Origin: Isoetes taiwanensis
Lineage: Eukaryota > Streptophyta > Lycopodiopsida > Isoetales > Isoetaceae
Direction: 5' to 3'
DNA length: 64,000 bases
Assembly: GCA_021234155.1 (NCBI GenBank)
Contig: JAJEKV010000045.1
Location: forward strand, 8,729,105 to 8,793,104
Shown here: piece by piece, positions 35,002 to 48,112 of the stretch
Position numbering within the stretch: the first letter of the stretch is position 1
Layout of the letters: each line of letters begins with the position of its first letter
Translations under genes and position numbers: made by a program
The notes under the pieces: model-generated
What the model saw: only the letters and a program-made list of their open reading frames with translations
Database searches by the model: none
Told to the model about the DNA's origin: nothing

Positions 35002-36041
35002 TTGTTTTCATTGCTTCTTCAATTTCCTTTCTACTCTTTCTTAGTGCTTTGTTTTTATTTTCGTTGCTCTAAGTTCTTGCCTATTTGTTTTGATCAATCT
35101 TTTGTTCCTAGCTCTTCCATTTCCCTCATCAAGCTGTTTCCCATGGCCTATTTGGTTCCCTTGCTCTACTTTCCTTGATTTAATTTTTTGCTTTGTTTCC
35201 TTCACATTTTCTGCTATGTCTAGCATGGGGGATTATGCAAGTTTATTTCAAATGTTTGGCTTGCATGATTCCTCGCTTAGTTCTTCTTGTTGATATCTTG
35301 CTGCAGGTTTATGGAGTGCACATTACTGATTTCATTTCTGCATATATTTGGTACATATTTATTGACGCCCCTAGGAACATAATATGCCACTCGGCACTAG
35401 CGTTCCTGAGCCTAAAGATTTTCAATCTAGATGTGTAGTCTTCAAGCATTTATTAGACCCATCCGACCTTTTTTGCTCCATGGATCCTTTGGCCTGATTA
35501 GCCTTTATGATCTTTGTTACGATATTCATGTTTTTTCAATTACCCCAAATTTGCTCCCTATAATCTGGTTTGTTGTTCCAATGCTTATAGCTCTCTTATG
35601 CTCCTCATTTTTTCCATTGTTTCGGAAGCTTCCATAGCATATTTTTGCTTTGACGTATTTTTTCCTTGGGAGACCACCTTCTTCTTCATTACATCAACTT
35701 GATCTATTCTTCAATATTGCATAAGATTGATCCTTTCTTCAACCTGGATGAAATGATGCATTTGGTATATTCCGGTTATTGCTTTGGCAGGTACATAACG
35801 GCCACAGGTCCATTTAACATTATTTCAGTTTTTAGTATCTACTCTTGTTCTATTTTTGTTGAGATGTGGATGGTCGGTTCTTTCATTGATATTCTGGTTT
35901 TCTTATTGTTTATCTTATACATTTTCTGCAGAAACGTTTTTACTGTTTTATTCTTTGCCCTTATTCCCTTTTGGGGTCTGATAATTTAATTGTGCACCCC
36001 TTGTGATTTTTCTTTATTCAATTCAATTTATTGTGGAGGGT

Positions 36042-36758
36042 TGTTATGAATATGGTAGCTCGGGGGAGTGGTCTTGGACGTTAGTCTTGGTGGACTAGCA
36101 TGGGTGTGCAAGAATGGCAAATTATGGGCAAAGCAAGGCAAATAAATGGCAATGAAACCTTATAATGGTTATGGTTAAATAATATCTTGGAGGCAAGATA
36201 TTATTTAATGGTTAAAGTTCTAGAGTTTAAATATAGTTGAGCCAAGATTGTATTCTTATATTCAAAAGTCAAAGATAAATATAAAAATAATTAAAGCCAA
36301 AATTAGTTTGAAAGGAAAAGATAGAACGTAACTATTAAACCATAAAAGAAGTGATGGGCATGAATAGTTATTAGACAACCACCTTTTTGGACAAACTACT
36401 TTAGCTTTAACTCTAATTCGAATATCTCCTTGACCATGTGACCGCATTCATGTTTTGTTAGACCGCCCTTGCTTGTTACTTTGCTATTGCCAGCAAGTCT
36501 TGCCATAATTCTGCCAGTTCTTCGCATCGAGTGACCCGGTTGGGCGGTGAACTACCAAAGACTGGTTAACGCATCTGGATCTAGCTCTAGTTTTGGTGAA
36601 CTAAGAGCTTGACCAATCTGAGTTATTGGTGTAACTCGTATGCTATGTTTATTGGATCTGTGCTTATTTGTCGTTTTATTTCATACTTAGTTCATTTTGT
36701 CATTGGTATTCTGTTTAGAAGAGATAAAATGTATGGTCCATTGTTGCGAACCATAACA
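36042..36758 (+). repeat. LTR1
   Basis: 717 bp, TGTTATGAATATGG to GAACCATAACA. Confidence 0.92.
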
Positions 36759-37931
36759 ATTGGTATCAGAGCCAAGCTATTCCTAAAGTTTGCAAAGACT
36801 TCCGGTTGGTGCTGGAGATTGCAAACAGAAATAGAGAATCTTAATCTGGCTATTCTTGATGTTTGTAAGTCATCTGGTTGGTGCTAGTGATTACAAATTG
36901 GAATAGAATTCCTCCTCCTGAGAATCTAAATGATCTTCTTTCTATGAATTTAAAGTTTTAACTTCTTGGATCATTCTTTCCAATCCGATTCTACCCAGAG
37001 TAATCAGCCTTTGGATATCAGTATGACAAAATTGTTTGTTGCAGGAAACATATAGGTGCAGGTGATTGGTGACGTGGAATAAGCAGAGGGAACTGAGCCT
37101 AATCTTTCTTATCAATCCATTTCGTTTACCAAAATGGATCTCCTTCCAATCAAGCCTAACCAAAACTAACAATCCATCTCCTTGGCCAGGATGGATCTCC
37201 GTTGAAACCTTTCCTGCATATACAGTGGTGGACGGATCAATCTTTATCTGAACTCTCTATCCTTGACAAATCTTGAACTATTCGAAACTAAATGAATTCT
37301 AAACAATGTAAAGTGCGCCCCATTGTTTCAGTAAGACATCTTAATATTGAATATTTGTTTGTAAGAAATTGTGGTTTAAAAGTAGAGGTGACTTCAAAAT
37401 CTGTTAAAAGATTTTAAAGGATTCGTGCCTTTAGAGAAATTGTAAATCTATTTTACGATTGTGTTGCTTCCTTCTAATAAATGATCATGCCATTAATAGT
37501 TGCACAATGGTTGGTGCCATTAGTGTTGATGTTAAAGGATGACATTGAGATTCTAGATTGGTGTCTAAAGTTTTGAGCAGTAGTTGGTGCTACTGGTTGG
37601 AGTCGGTGCTTCAACGGAACCCTTGATCTTTTCTTAATCTTACCTTTATCTCAAAACTTAAATTTTATCTAGTAGATCTTAAGCTTTGCTAATATATCTC
37701 AAAAGAATAATCTAATCTTCCTTGAATCTTTATCTTAATCTTTAGCCACAACAGTTGTGATTATCATAAATAGTTGGTGCTATTTGTGGGATCATAATCC
37801 TAGCCTTTGGTCCTTAAAATGGATTGAGTTGGTGCTCATGTGAAAATTGAGTTGGTGCTCATGTACAAATTGAGTTGCTGCTTAATATGTGCTTTACAAC
37901 TGAGGTCAATTGCTTCCAAAAAGGGAAGAAT
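36759..37931 (+). other. Internal region of the LTR array (first unit)
   Basis: Primer-binding site at 36761 and purine tract near 37915-37931. No protein is recognised. Its 3' half repeats TTGGTGCT and GAGTTGGTGCTCATGT several times. Confidence 0.75.
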
Positions 37932-38811
37932 TGTTATGAATATGGTAGCTCGGGGGAGTGGTCTTGGACATTAGTCTTGGTGGACTAGCATGGGTGTGCA
38001 AGAATGGCAAATTATGGGCAAAGCAAGGCAAATAAATGGCAATGAAACCTTATAATGGTTATGGTTAAATAATATCTTGGAGGCAAGATATTATTTAATG
38101 GTTAAAGTTCTAGAGTTTAAATATAGTTGAGCCAAGATTCTATTCTTATATTCAAAAGAATAGAATAGAATAGAATAGTTTTTTTAACGTCCATGGAGAC
38201 CAATAGGTCATGGGACCCATATAATGGGCTAGTACAATCATTACTACTAGGATTAAAAAACCCCTGCCTCGAAAGGTTTTCAAGGGAAAAACCTTTGCAG
38301 TAATGATGATAATGACTACTGAAAAGTCAAAGATAAATATAAAAATAATTAAAGCCAAAATCAGTTTGAAAGGAAAAGGTAGAACGTAACTATTAAACCA
38401 TAAAAGAAGTGATGGGCATGAATAGTTATTATTCGACGACCACCTTTTTGGACAAACTACTTTAGCTTTAACTCTAATTCGAACATCTCCTTGACCATGT
38501 GACCGCATTCATGTTTTGTTAGACCGCCCTTGCTTGTCACTTTGCTATTGCCAGCAAGCCTTGCCATAATTCTGCCAGTTCTTCGCACCGAGTGACCCGG
38601 TTGGGCGGTGAACTACCAAAGACTAGTTAACGCATCTGGGTCTAGCTTTAGTTTTGGTGAACTAAGAGCTTGACCAATCTGAGTTATTGGTGTAACTCGT
38701 ATGCTATGTTTATTGGATTTGTGCTTATTTGTCGTTTTATTTCATACTTAGTTCATTTTGTCATTGGTATTCTGTTTAGAAGAGATAAAAGGTGTATTGC
38801 GAACCATAACA
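37932..38811 (+). repeat. LTR2, with a 163-bp insert
   Basis: Same ends as LTR1. It is longer because of a retro-insert at 38159-38321. Confidence 0.92.
38159..38321 (-). mobile_element. Short retro-insert (LINE tail or SINE) inside LTR2
   Basis: Absent from LTR1 and LTR3. It is flanked by AAAAG on both sides (38154-38158 and 38322-38326). On the minus strand it ends GGACGTTAAAAAAAC followed by four CTATT-like units, the kind of tail seen on 5'-truncated LINEs or SINEs. Confidence 0.8.
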
Positions 38812-39884
38812 ATTGGTATCAGAGCCAAGCTATTCCTAAAGTTTGCAAAGACTTCCGGTTGGTGCTGGAGATTGCAAACAGGAATAGAGAATCTTAATCT
38901 GGCTATTCTTGACGTTTGTAAGTCATCTAGTTAGTGCTAGTGATTACAAATTGGAATAGAATTCCTCCTCCTGAGAATCTAAATGATTTTCTTTCTATGA
39001 ATTTAAAATTTTAACTTCTTGGATCATTCTTTCCAATCCGATTCTACCCAGAGTAATCAACCTTTGGATATCAGTATGACAAAATTGTTTGCTGTAGGAA
39101 ACATATAGGTGCAGGTGATTGGCGACGTGGAATAAGCAGAGGGAACTGAGCCTAATCTTCCTTATCAATCCATTTCATTTACCAAAATGGATCTCCTTCC
39201 AATCAAGCCTAACCAAAACTAACAATCCATCTCCTTGGCCAGGATGGATCTCCATTGAAACCTTTCCTGCATATACAATGGTGGACGGATCAATCTTTAT
39301 CTGAACTCTCTATCCTTGACAAATCTTGAACTATTCGAAACTAAATGAATTCTAAACAATGTAAAGTGTGCCCCCATTGTTTCAGTAAGACATCTTAATA
39401 TTGAATATCTGTTTGTAAGAAATTGTGGTTTAAAAGTAGAGATGACTTCAAAATCTGTTAAAGGATTCGTGCCTTTAGAGAAATTGTAAATCTATTTTAC
39501 GATTGTGTTGCTTCTTTCTAATAAATGATCATGCCATAAATAGTTGCACAATGGTTGGTGCCATAAGTGTTGATGTTAAAGGATGACATTGAAATTCTAT
39601 ATTGGTGTCTAGAGTTTTGTGCAGTAGTTGGTGCTACTGGTTGGAGTCGGTGCTTCAACGGAACCCTTGATCTTTTCTTAATCTTACCTTTATCTTAAAA
39701 CTTAAATTTTATCTAGTAGATCTTAAGCTTTGCTAATATGTAGCATAATAACAGGGGGTTTTCTTTGTGTTTTTGTACGCTTTTCACTAAGGTTTTCCTA
39801 TGATTTTGTGATGTATTCAAATGGATGTACTAATGCGTACATCTAGAGTGCACCATTTCTGAGCCATTGATTTTAGCCCTTTTT

Positions 39885-40115
39885 TGGTCAACAACCAATG
39901 GCTCACAACAAAAGCCCTTTTTTTATGCGTGTGATGCGTAATGGTCAACAACCAATGGCTCACAACAAAAGCCCTCTTTTTGTGTGTGTGGTGTATAATG
40001 GGAAACAATGGCTCTAGCGAAGCTTTTTTTTGCGTGTGGTGCTTAATGGTCAACAACCAATGGCTCACAACAAAAGCCCTCTTTTTGTGTGTGTGTGGTG
40101 CATAATGGGCACATG
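39885..40115. repeat. Imperfect tandem repeat, about 70-bp unit
   Basis: Three to four units share GGTCAACAACCAATGGCTCA and CAAAAGCCCT, followed by a GTGTGTGG-rich segment. The array lies near the left edge of the 16-kb block. Confidence 0.8.
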
Positions 40116-40299
40116 AAGGGCTTGAAGGGCGCATGTAGTGCAGTTTCCCCGCTGGCAACATATTTTTTATCATAACTTTTGATCGGGTAAAAGCATGAAA
40201 GGGTGTCTATAAATGTAGCCCTTTTTGTACATATACATATGTACAAAATGCACATTTTTGGAATAACTGTCATCATGATCCGCTAGTAACTGCCATGAT

Positions 40300-43200
40300 T
40301 AATGGCTATCCACTACTCTGAACCCGCAATTATCGGATTTTGAAATTCTTTCCCAAATTCTTTCTTGGTTTGTCTCTCGTTCACTATCCATACCTTCTTC
40401 TGCTTGAATTCCGATCACAAATTCTTCATCTAAACTTGTGGCCCCAAAACGCCCCGGTGAGTGCTTGCTCATCACCACGGCCAAGCAAGAAGCCCGGTGC
40501 TTCCAAAGAATGGATTTTTACCTCAAAGGAGTTTACGTTTGGGTTCTGAGGTGATCAAGCCAAAGACCTCAACGTGATAAACATGCGAGGCCCACATACC
40601 CAACCTAGAGATGGTTATGAGCGAGGTATGGGGTGAAGCTCTAAAAAGCAGGCGAGGATTCAAGGAAGGGAGAATCCGAGCATGGAAAGATGATTTTTAA
40701 ATATTATGAATTGGTTTATGGCAAAAAACAAAGGTTACAAACCATTATATTTCTACCTATTTTGCGAGCATTTTCTCTTCACTTGAAGGGGCGGCTTGTT
40801 GATTGGATGGGCGTGGCTAGGACCGCCAAAGATCTTGCCAAAACCCTCATTTCAGGCGTTCTGAGAGGACCCTACAACGGGTAAATCCTCAACTATCAAA
40901 GCGGGACATCGTATTGCGGTGAGAATATTAGAGCCACAGGTTATTCTAGATCGAGATGTTGACACAATAAAGCGATTACTTAAGCATGGGTTGGAGGAGA
41001 AAACTAACCTATTGAATGAAGTAGAAACCTTTGGAAAAAAAAGGAGGATGCATTGAAGGTCATCAGTAGGATTGAGGGTAGAAAGGATATGCTATCAGAA
41101 GATCTGCAGCAGATCTGCCGAGAAAATAGATGAGACAAAAGCAGGGGGTTTGACAAATTGTCCCCGGATCTGCTGGAAATCAAGTTATCTTGGTGTTGAA
41201 GTACAAGTTGGAAGATTTGGTTATGAGTAGACATGATAAAGCGGCACTCTTCTAAGCTAGACATTGGTTTTGCGAGGAAGCAACTAAAAAAAAATTGAAA
41301 GGCATGAAATCTCAATTGAACAAGCAAAGGAAAAACTTAATTGCATTGAATTGGTTCAGCAAAGGCATTCCGCATTTTTGGATTTCATGGGGAGGCGGGA
41401 CCTATTGTTACACTTTTAGGGGCCCCTACCCTATAGGAGCTACTTCTATAGGCGCAGTTCATCACATTCGGTTCATGTACACAATTTGTGGCCAAGGCTT
41501 TGGCAAAACTGGTTTTTTCTTTACTAGCTCCATGCGAGAGATGCTTATTGCCTCTTACGCTTGTGTTATCAGTCCATGAAAGGCAATTGCATAAAAGGTT
41601 GCATCTAGGATGAGGGCATTGAATTCAGCTTGGTTTCCACCTCTTTGTGAAAGGTATGCATTGCTCTCAACTAATTTAAACTTATATTTCACTTAATTCA
41701 TATTTGTTATTGTAATGCATAGTTCTACATGTATGGCTTTGATTGCATTGCTATTCCTTGTACATGTATAACTTTTAGTGTACATCTGTAGCGAGAGGTA
41801 CATAGGTATATATTTGCTTGTTTATTGATGCTTTTATTTTTGAGCTTGAATTTTGGTTATATCGGTTGTACATGTCTCTAATGGAGTCTACATCTGCAAA
41901 TAGATGTACATGCATTTATCTTTAGAGTGCATCTGTAGATGGATTCATAAGTATGTGCATTTTTACATATATGTGCTTTTTGGGCATAGATCTACATTCC
42001 CTAACTGGATACACAGGTACATCAGGTACATCGATGTACATCCGGGTACATTGATGTACCTTTATGTACATTGAGAAACATGTACATATACATTTGGCTA
42101 TAGTTAAATGTAGTTACTTACATTTGGTACATTTTATGTACATGAAATGTACATGCTTGGCAGAATGTACCAGATATTTCTCATTAGTTCTGTTTTCATG
42201 TTCTTTTATGTCTATTGAAATTTAGATCATTTGTTTGTTTGCAGATGAGGCTGTTCCTATCCCAGAAGCAGCTTTAATGGCTGATGTTCTTGAGCCATTT
42301 GCATCGACTCTCTTTACAGATTTTACTGAGCATAATAAGCAGACCAAATCTGTAGACCCTCTACCTTCCAGCTCCAGATCACCAATGACATTTACAGTGC
42401 CAGTAATAGAACAATCTGCAATAGTGCCTCCTCGAACATGGCAAAGTGAAGTTGAGGAAATTGAGAGGATGGCACTTGAGAAAGCTAAAAGCGATTGCGG
42501 TGCGGATCCTTCAATGGCTGGCTGCAGAAACTCCTTCATCACCAAGTGCTAAATTAGTAATTGGAGAAGCTAAGAAAGATTAAACCTCCTCAACATCATC
42601 TGCGAGGTCGATTTACGGACTGTTCTCTGCTACAAAGGAATCAGATCCAGATTTTATCTCGGGAGATACCGGGGAGAGGAAGCGAGTTGGTAGTTGAGTC
42701 CATTTCAAAGAGGAGGCAAAAGAATCTTTGGTGATGGCACTCCAAGAGGAAAAAAAGCAGGCAAAATCTCCAGTGACAAAAAAATGTCCTCCTAAAGAAA
42801 ATCTCCGGGCAAAAAGTGCCACCACCACCTAGAAAGAGGTATGTCCAAGATGAACTAATTTTTGTTAAACATCTCAGATTTATGATAATTAACCACATTT
42901 TTTTTTGTACATAGGACACGATCACGGTAGTGAAGGAAGGCGATCCCCGATCCTTACGAGTCGGAACCTAAGAGGAAGAGGATGAGGATCTACAAGCAAA
43001 TATTGATGTGATAACAAATAAGGTCTGTGATCCACGAGAAGATCTTTGAAGGTGTGATGAATTTACAAGGTGAGTAATATACAATTGATTACAATAGATA
43101 TATTCTTTTTTCTAATCTTTGTTGTTTCCTTATGCAGTTTTAGTGAACCGATTTGAAAAGGTTGGTTCCATTCACTCCTTATAGGGACTATCCTCCTAAG

Positions 43201-45665
43201 CCTGCACCCTCTATCTTTCAAAGTGATGTTGACGAGTTCTGCTGGAAGCTGGACTTGACCTCTAAGATGGTAGATGTCTATGGGAGGTAGGCTAGCATTT
43301 CAACATATTTATGTTATTTCATTCCCTAAGTCACTCATCTTATGTATTATTATGTATTCTAGATTTGTGTGCGTACCTTTGTAGCGTCTTCCATCGATTG
43401 GAAACACAAGTTTTTACTGGTTCGGCCGGACACCTTCAATTTTGTGAATTCCCTCAAGAATCGGGGGGGAAGGCGGATGCACGAACACTAACATAAAGGA
43501 AGGGCTGGATGGCATTTTGATTGCAAGATGCCAATACATATTTGTTCCAATTCTGCAAGGCCCAAATGTGGCATTGGCAATACTTGTGCTTGTTGGTCCG
43601 GTGAAAAGCTCTTGTCCATCTATAGCTAGCCCAAGTATCTGAGATCCTCTCTCTGTCAAAGGCTATGTACCCGATGCTAAAGTGGTCCAGAAGTAAGTAT
43701 GAGTTTCTGTTTTAGTTTTATGTTTTGATTATTCTCATATTGCAATTTCTTATGCTTGATTTATTCTCACATTGCAATTTTGCAGGTTTCATAAGCTTGT
43801 GATCAATAACATGATGCTTTCGGATCCAACGACTTAAACCATGGTAGGAAGAACTTTGATGCTCACGTGTTACGTTCTAAAATGCCAGAAACTAGTACCA
43901 GCAACCCTTGCATGTACATTGTGGCTTACATGCACAAATTCATAGATGCCGTGGTTGATGCACAGCCAAGCTCCATTTTTGTAAGTAGAACATGTTATTT
44001 TCCTATTAGTTATTTGTTGGTATAGTCCTCTAATACTTGTGCACCATGCGGATGACACCCGGTTGGTTCAGCGATGCCTATGCCAAGTCACGGAGGGATC
44101 ATCTAATGGAGGCATTAATTGTAGAAGGCGAGATAAATATACAAGCGGTTGTTCCTACCGGGTAGATAGTCCCTTTGACTTGTTTGTGAATTACAGGTTT
44201 TGTATGAGCCATGCTCAGAGCTTCTTTGTACTCAATAAGTAATGAAAAAATTAATTTATTTGGCTCACTTACACCTGTGCAAATAACAATTGTGTAATTA
44301 TCAATGTGTTTTCTCAATTGTGTAATCTGAAATGTAATTATAAATTGTGAATAGACTCTCAAGTGTTTTGTTCTTTGGCAATTGAATCATCTAATTTAGG
44401 GAAAAGCTCATTATCTTTGACTTAAATTACATGTTGGGCAAGAGTGTGTACAAGAATGAAAATATTAACTCAAGATACCAAAAGATCCGAGAAAGATGAG
44501 CTTCAATTCAATATAGGAAACATGTTTTTTTTACTTTGCAGGCGGGGTTAGCATCATTTGTTTGCATTTGCAAGAGAAGGGTTTGATGTTGCCATCTGGT
44601 CTTCACTCACTTCTAAAAATCTTCTACCAATTGTGGATCAAATTTGTGATGCTTTTTCCATAAAGCTGAAGTTTGTTTACTGACCGGGAGCGGTGTTGGA
44701 CTACGCCACACAAACACCCTCTTGAACCTCAAAGGGGTTGTTTGTGAAGCCATTAAACGTGGTATGGAAAGAGTACCCAGTACTATGGAAATACGGTTTT
44801 GATCGATGACGAGAGATACAAATCCACTCACGAATCCGTGAGGGAAGCTACATATGTCCTTTCTCTTGGACACCAATATTAGTAGCGGACGGTTTTGCTT
44901 ATCATGGAGCTCATTCCATGGCTTAATGGATTGAAAATGGCTGAAGATGGTATAGTTTATGTAAAAGAGCATCCAATGACTAATGCGGCCGGAGATAGCA
45001 TATCGAGGCGGGTGGAAAATATTTTGTTTGGCAAACTATGGCAGCAACTTGGGTGCTCTACGCCTAAATTTAGTCAATATATGGAGCAAGCAATGGAGAA
45101 ACTGCCGTCATGTTATTGGCCTCTCGTGCCCATTGTTGGTACGTACTAAAAGCGATGTACAAATTCAAATGTTATGAATATATGTATGAAAGTTTTTGTT
45201 CATTGCACTTGAGTACTCTGTTTTTACTGTCTTTCTTATTGGTACAATTATGAGTGTGTATACATAATTAAGTCAATCTTCATTTGCTTTGTAGATGAAT
45301 GGACTGAAACACAAAAGACTATTATGAAACTAAGAGATAGAGTTCTGCTGCACCCAGAGGTAATAGAAACCAACACAAGCTGCAAGCACATAGGGTTGGG
45401 GACCGATTATCGCCTCTATCTTCTTTGTTCTGACCGTGGGAAAAGGTTGACCAAATTGAAAACTATGAGGAACGAGCAACCACAAAATGTATATTGGCAG
45501 CAACTCACTTGTTGCACAACCCTTGGGGGAAGGCACGTGTCCGGGAAGATGAAGGCCATGTAGGATGGAAAGGTTTGCCGGTGGCACGAGCTATAGAAAC
45601 CGCATGGACTCTTTGCGTTAGAGGATATCTCTACAGCCTCTGGGCGGGCTGGAAGACATGATGCA
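40300..45665 (+). pseudogene. Gene A of the two-gene transposon: degenerate multi-exon gene with FCP1-like phosphatase region
   Basis: Many plus-strand fragments can be read, separated by intron-like gaps. The clearest is 44575-44880: GFDVAIWSSLTSKNLLPIVD, a VLDYAT-like stretch and VLIDDERYKSTHESVREATY after frame changes. That order matches the FCP1/NLI-interacting HAD phosphatase domain (hydrophobic IWSS segment, then the LIDD motif). An earlier piece (about 43500-43690; ARCQYIFVPILQGPNVALAI) faintly resembles Ulp1-like C48 peptidases but lacks the usual His. A late piece (45560-45660) reads VARAIETAWTLCVRGYLYSLWAGW, not recognised. Several stops are present. The gene may be element-encoded or captured. 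Confidence 0.5.
41760..42180. repeat. TGTACAT-rich cluster
   Basis: More than ten copies of GTACAT or ATGTAC in about 400 bp. A second cluster is at 45900-45970 and single copies occur near 39830, 40225 and 53000-53065. Possible transposase-binding sites; slippage is the alternative. Confidence 0.7.
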
Positions 45666-47258
45666 ATAGTCATAAGATATCAGGGGCTCCTCTTGACATT
45701 TTGAAGCTAGGCCATGAATTATGAGCCATGCTCACTTTCGGTGTGTTGTATTTATGTCCACAATATAAATATATCAACCATTTGTACATGAAAACCCGTG
45801 TCCATTTCTTATCTTTGCCATGACCTAAACTATTTTTAATGTTTATGTAATTCAACTTTCTTATGTTCAATTCTAATCAACTTACACTTAACAAATATCT
45901 CTGGAATGTACAATAGATGTACATAAGATGTACATAGGATGTACATATTATGTACATTGATGTACCTAATGCACTATTGAAGTAGTCCTTGTCATGTACA
46001 ATGAAAATTTGTTCAGTTCTTATCTTTTATATGAACAAAGTATTACAATATTTCTGGAAAGTACCACAGATCTGACTTAGTCCAAGTCATCTACAATTGC
46101 TGGAAGTTGTGATAACAATGTCTCATGGACTTCATCTGGCAAGTGAAATGCTGTGCTTGCCCCCTTCAGCTTGTGTTTTACTTTCTTGAATGGGATTCAA
46201 ACCCCAATCACAGATTCTGCAGGTACCAAAACATTCTTAGTAGGAAGCAGTTTATACTTATTGTGGCAGCCTGGGATTAGTTCATAATATTGTCCTTCAA
46301 TGACACTAGTGCCAGCAGAGTAATCATTTCCATAGTCATCAATTGAATCTTCTTCCAATGCATGCTTTTCCCTGGTGCACATGAGAACATAGTATGAAAC
46401 ACCTTCCACATTGTCTGGTGCTGCAAAAGACACAAATACATCTGAAACTCCTACAGTGTCATCTAAACCAACCTCGTCTTCTGCATACAAAACATCCACA
46501 TCATTTTCAGCTTCACCACAAGAGGCAATATGATCTGTGGGCTCCAAACTTTTTAGAGACCATTCTCCACAATGTTTAATGTTCTCACAATTCAACCAAT
46601 TGAAGTTAATGCAAGCATCACAAAAGCACGAGAGTGGTCTGCATAGCAACTTTGTTGGATCTGCTAGGTTTATAGTTGACACGTAAATGTATCTCCGGCT
46701 GAAAGTACCGTAAAAGTCTTGCAATTGAATGCTTGCTTTTGTTCACATCTGTTTTTCCAACCTCCCAAAACACCCTTTCACAATCCGATTCCTTGGCCCT
46801 TAAAAGCATAAGCACAAGTTTTGTTTACACTTTTTACCGGCATGCCATTTTGTTTTCTCTGCTTTCTCTCAAGCCACAACTTTGCTATACCAGCCTCGCC
46901 ATCATGTGTGCCTTTCCCATGGCCAGATCCAAAGAAATTCCATATCACTCGAATTTTATTTTCAACATGGTATCTACAGATTCCATACCATGCCCGTGCA
47001 GATTTGAATTGAGATGCACAACCATCCGACCACACATAATGAAGGTTTATGTGTCCACCTCCATTATTCTTAAGCCACCCCAAATGTAATTTAAAACCAT
47101 GTTGCACAAAATGAGTGTCATGCTTTCTGTCATCTGAAACATAGAAATGCACTGTTTTTTAAGCTTACCTTCTATTTTCATCATTGAAATATGGACCAAA
47201 ATACTAATTTGATCAGGATTCCAATGCTCGGATTGCACTTCAGGAAGAATGATGGGGC

Positions 47259-48095
47259 GTGGCAGAAACACAGGACGAGGATATGCAGTGGCTCCAATTT
47301 GAAGCGGGAGAGTGCTCAAACAGAAACGTTCAGACGTCCCCACCTACCTCTCCTATGATTCCAAATTGTCCTCCCTTTGTACTGCAGACTACCACCCAGG
47401 ACAATCAGTTGCATATCACTTCCCATGCAGGTGATCATGACCCTACAGCTGCCCCACCTCCAAGGGTTGTTTCTGACGTGACTCAGCCACCTCCCAAGAC
47501 TGTTGAGGTGGCACTCAACTGCCAGATGGCATCCAGTATGGCTCATGGCTGCCACTCGGCTGCTGAAGTGGCACCAAATTGCCATTTAGTCCCTGATATA
47601 CACACAGAGTCTCGAAACCCCCTGGAGCCCCAAGGGTATCGTTCTCTCTTGACTGCAAACCAGCATCCAGGGATGGTGCACACAGAACTTGTGCACGCAG
47701 CAAGCGGCTGCATGACCTCAGGCACCCAATTGGGGATCTGGCCTGATACAAATGAGAGGGATAATAACGCTAGTGTCAGCTCCGACAAGAACAAAGCAAG
47801 CATAGCAGAAGCAGGTGTCCCAGACAGGGATGTTGAGAAAAATACAACAGTTATCAATGTGCCAGTTAGGGAAGCAGGAAACATCTTAGTGATGATGGAT
47901 AGCCAGGAGACAATGATGCAGCCTCCTGCAAATGAGCAGGCCTCTAGTTCTGAGGAAGTTTGCATCCAAGAGGTCTTAAGTGAGGAGATTGTAGGTGAAG
48001 AGCAGCAGGCTCATAAGAAGAAGAAAAAGAAAGGCAAGAAGGCAAAGAAAGTTGATGGCGGCTCTAGGGATGGCCCATCAGCCTTAGATAATTGA
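47259..48095 (+). pseudogene. LINE3 ORF1, C-terminal part
   Basis: 278 codons open without an N-terminal DUF4283 block, because the element is truncated just upstream. It is rich in Pro, Ser, Thr and Gln, and ends in a lysine-rich tract (KKKKKKGKKAKK) typical of ORF1 tails. A true ATG start is not visible. Confidence 0.75.
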
Positions 48096-48112
48096 ATACC
48101 CTAGTCTTATCA

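Noticed and set aside
43500-43690. Ulp1-like C48 peptidase domain
   Set aside because: Only a vague hydrophobic pattern is visible. The catalytic His, Asp and Cys cannot be placed, so it is mentioned but not called.
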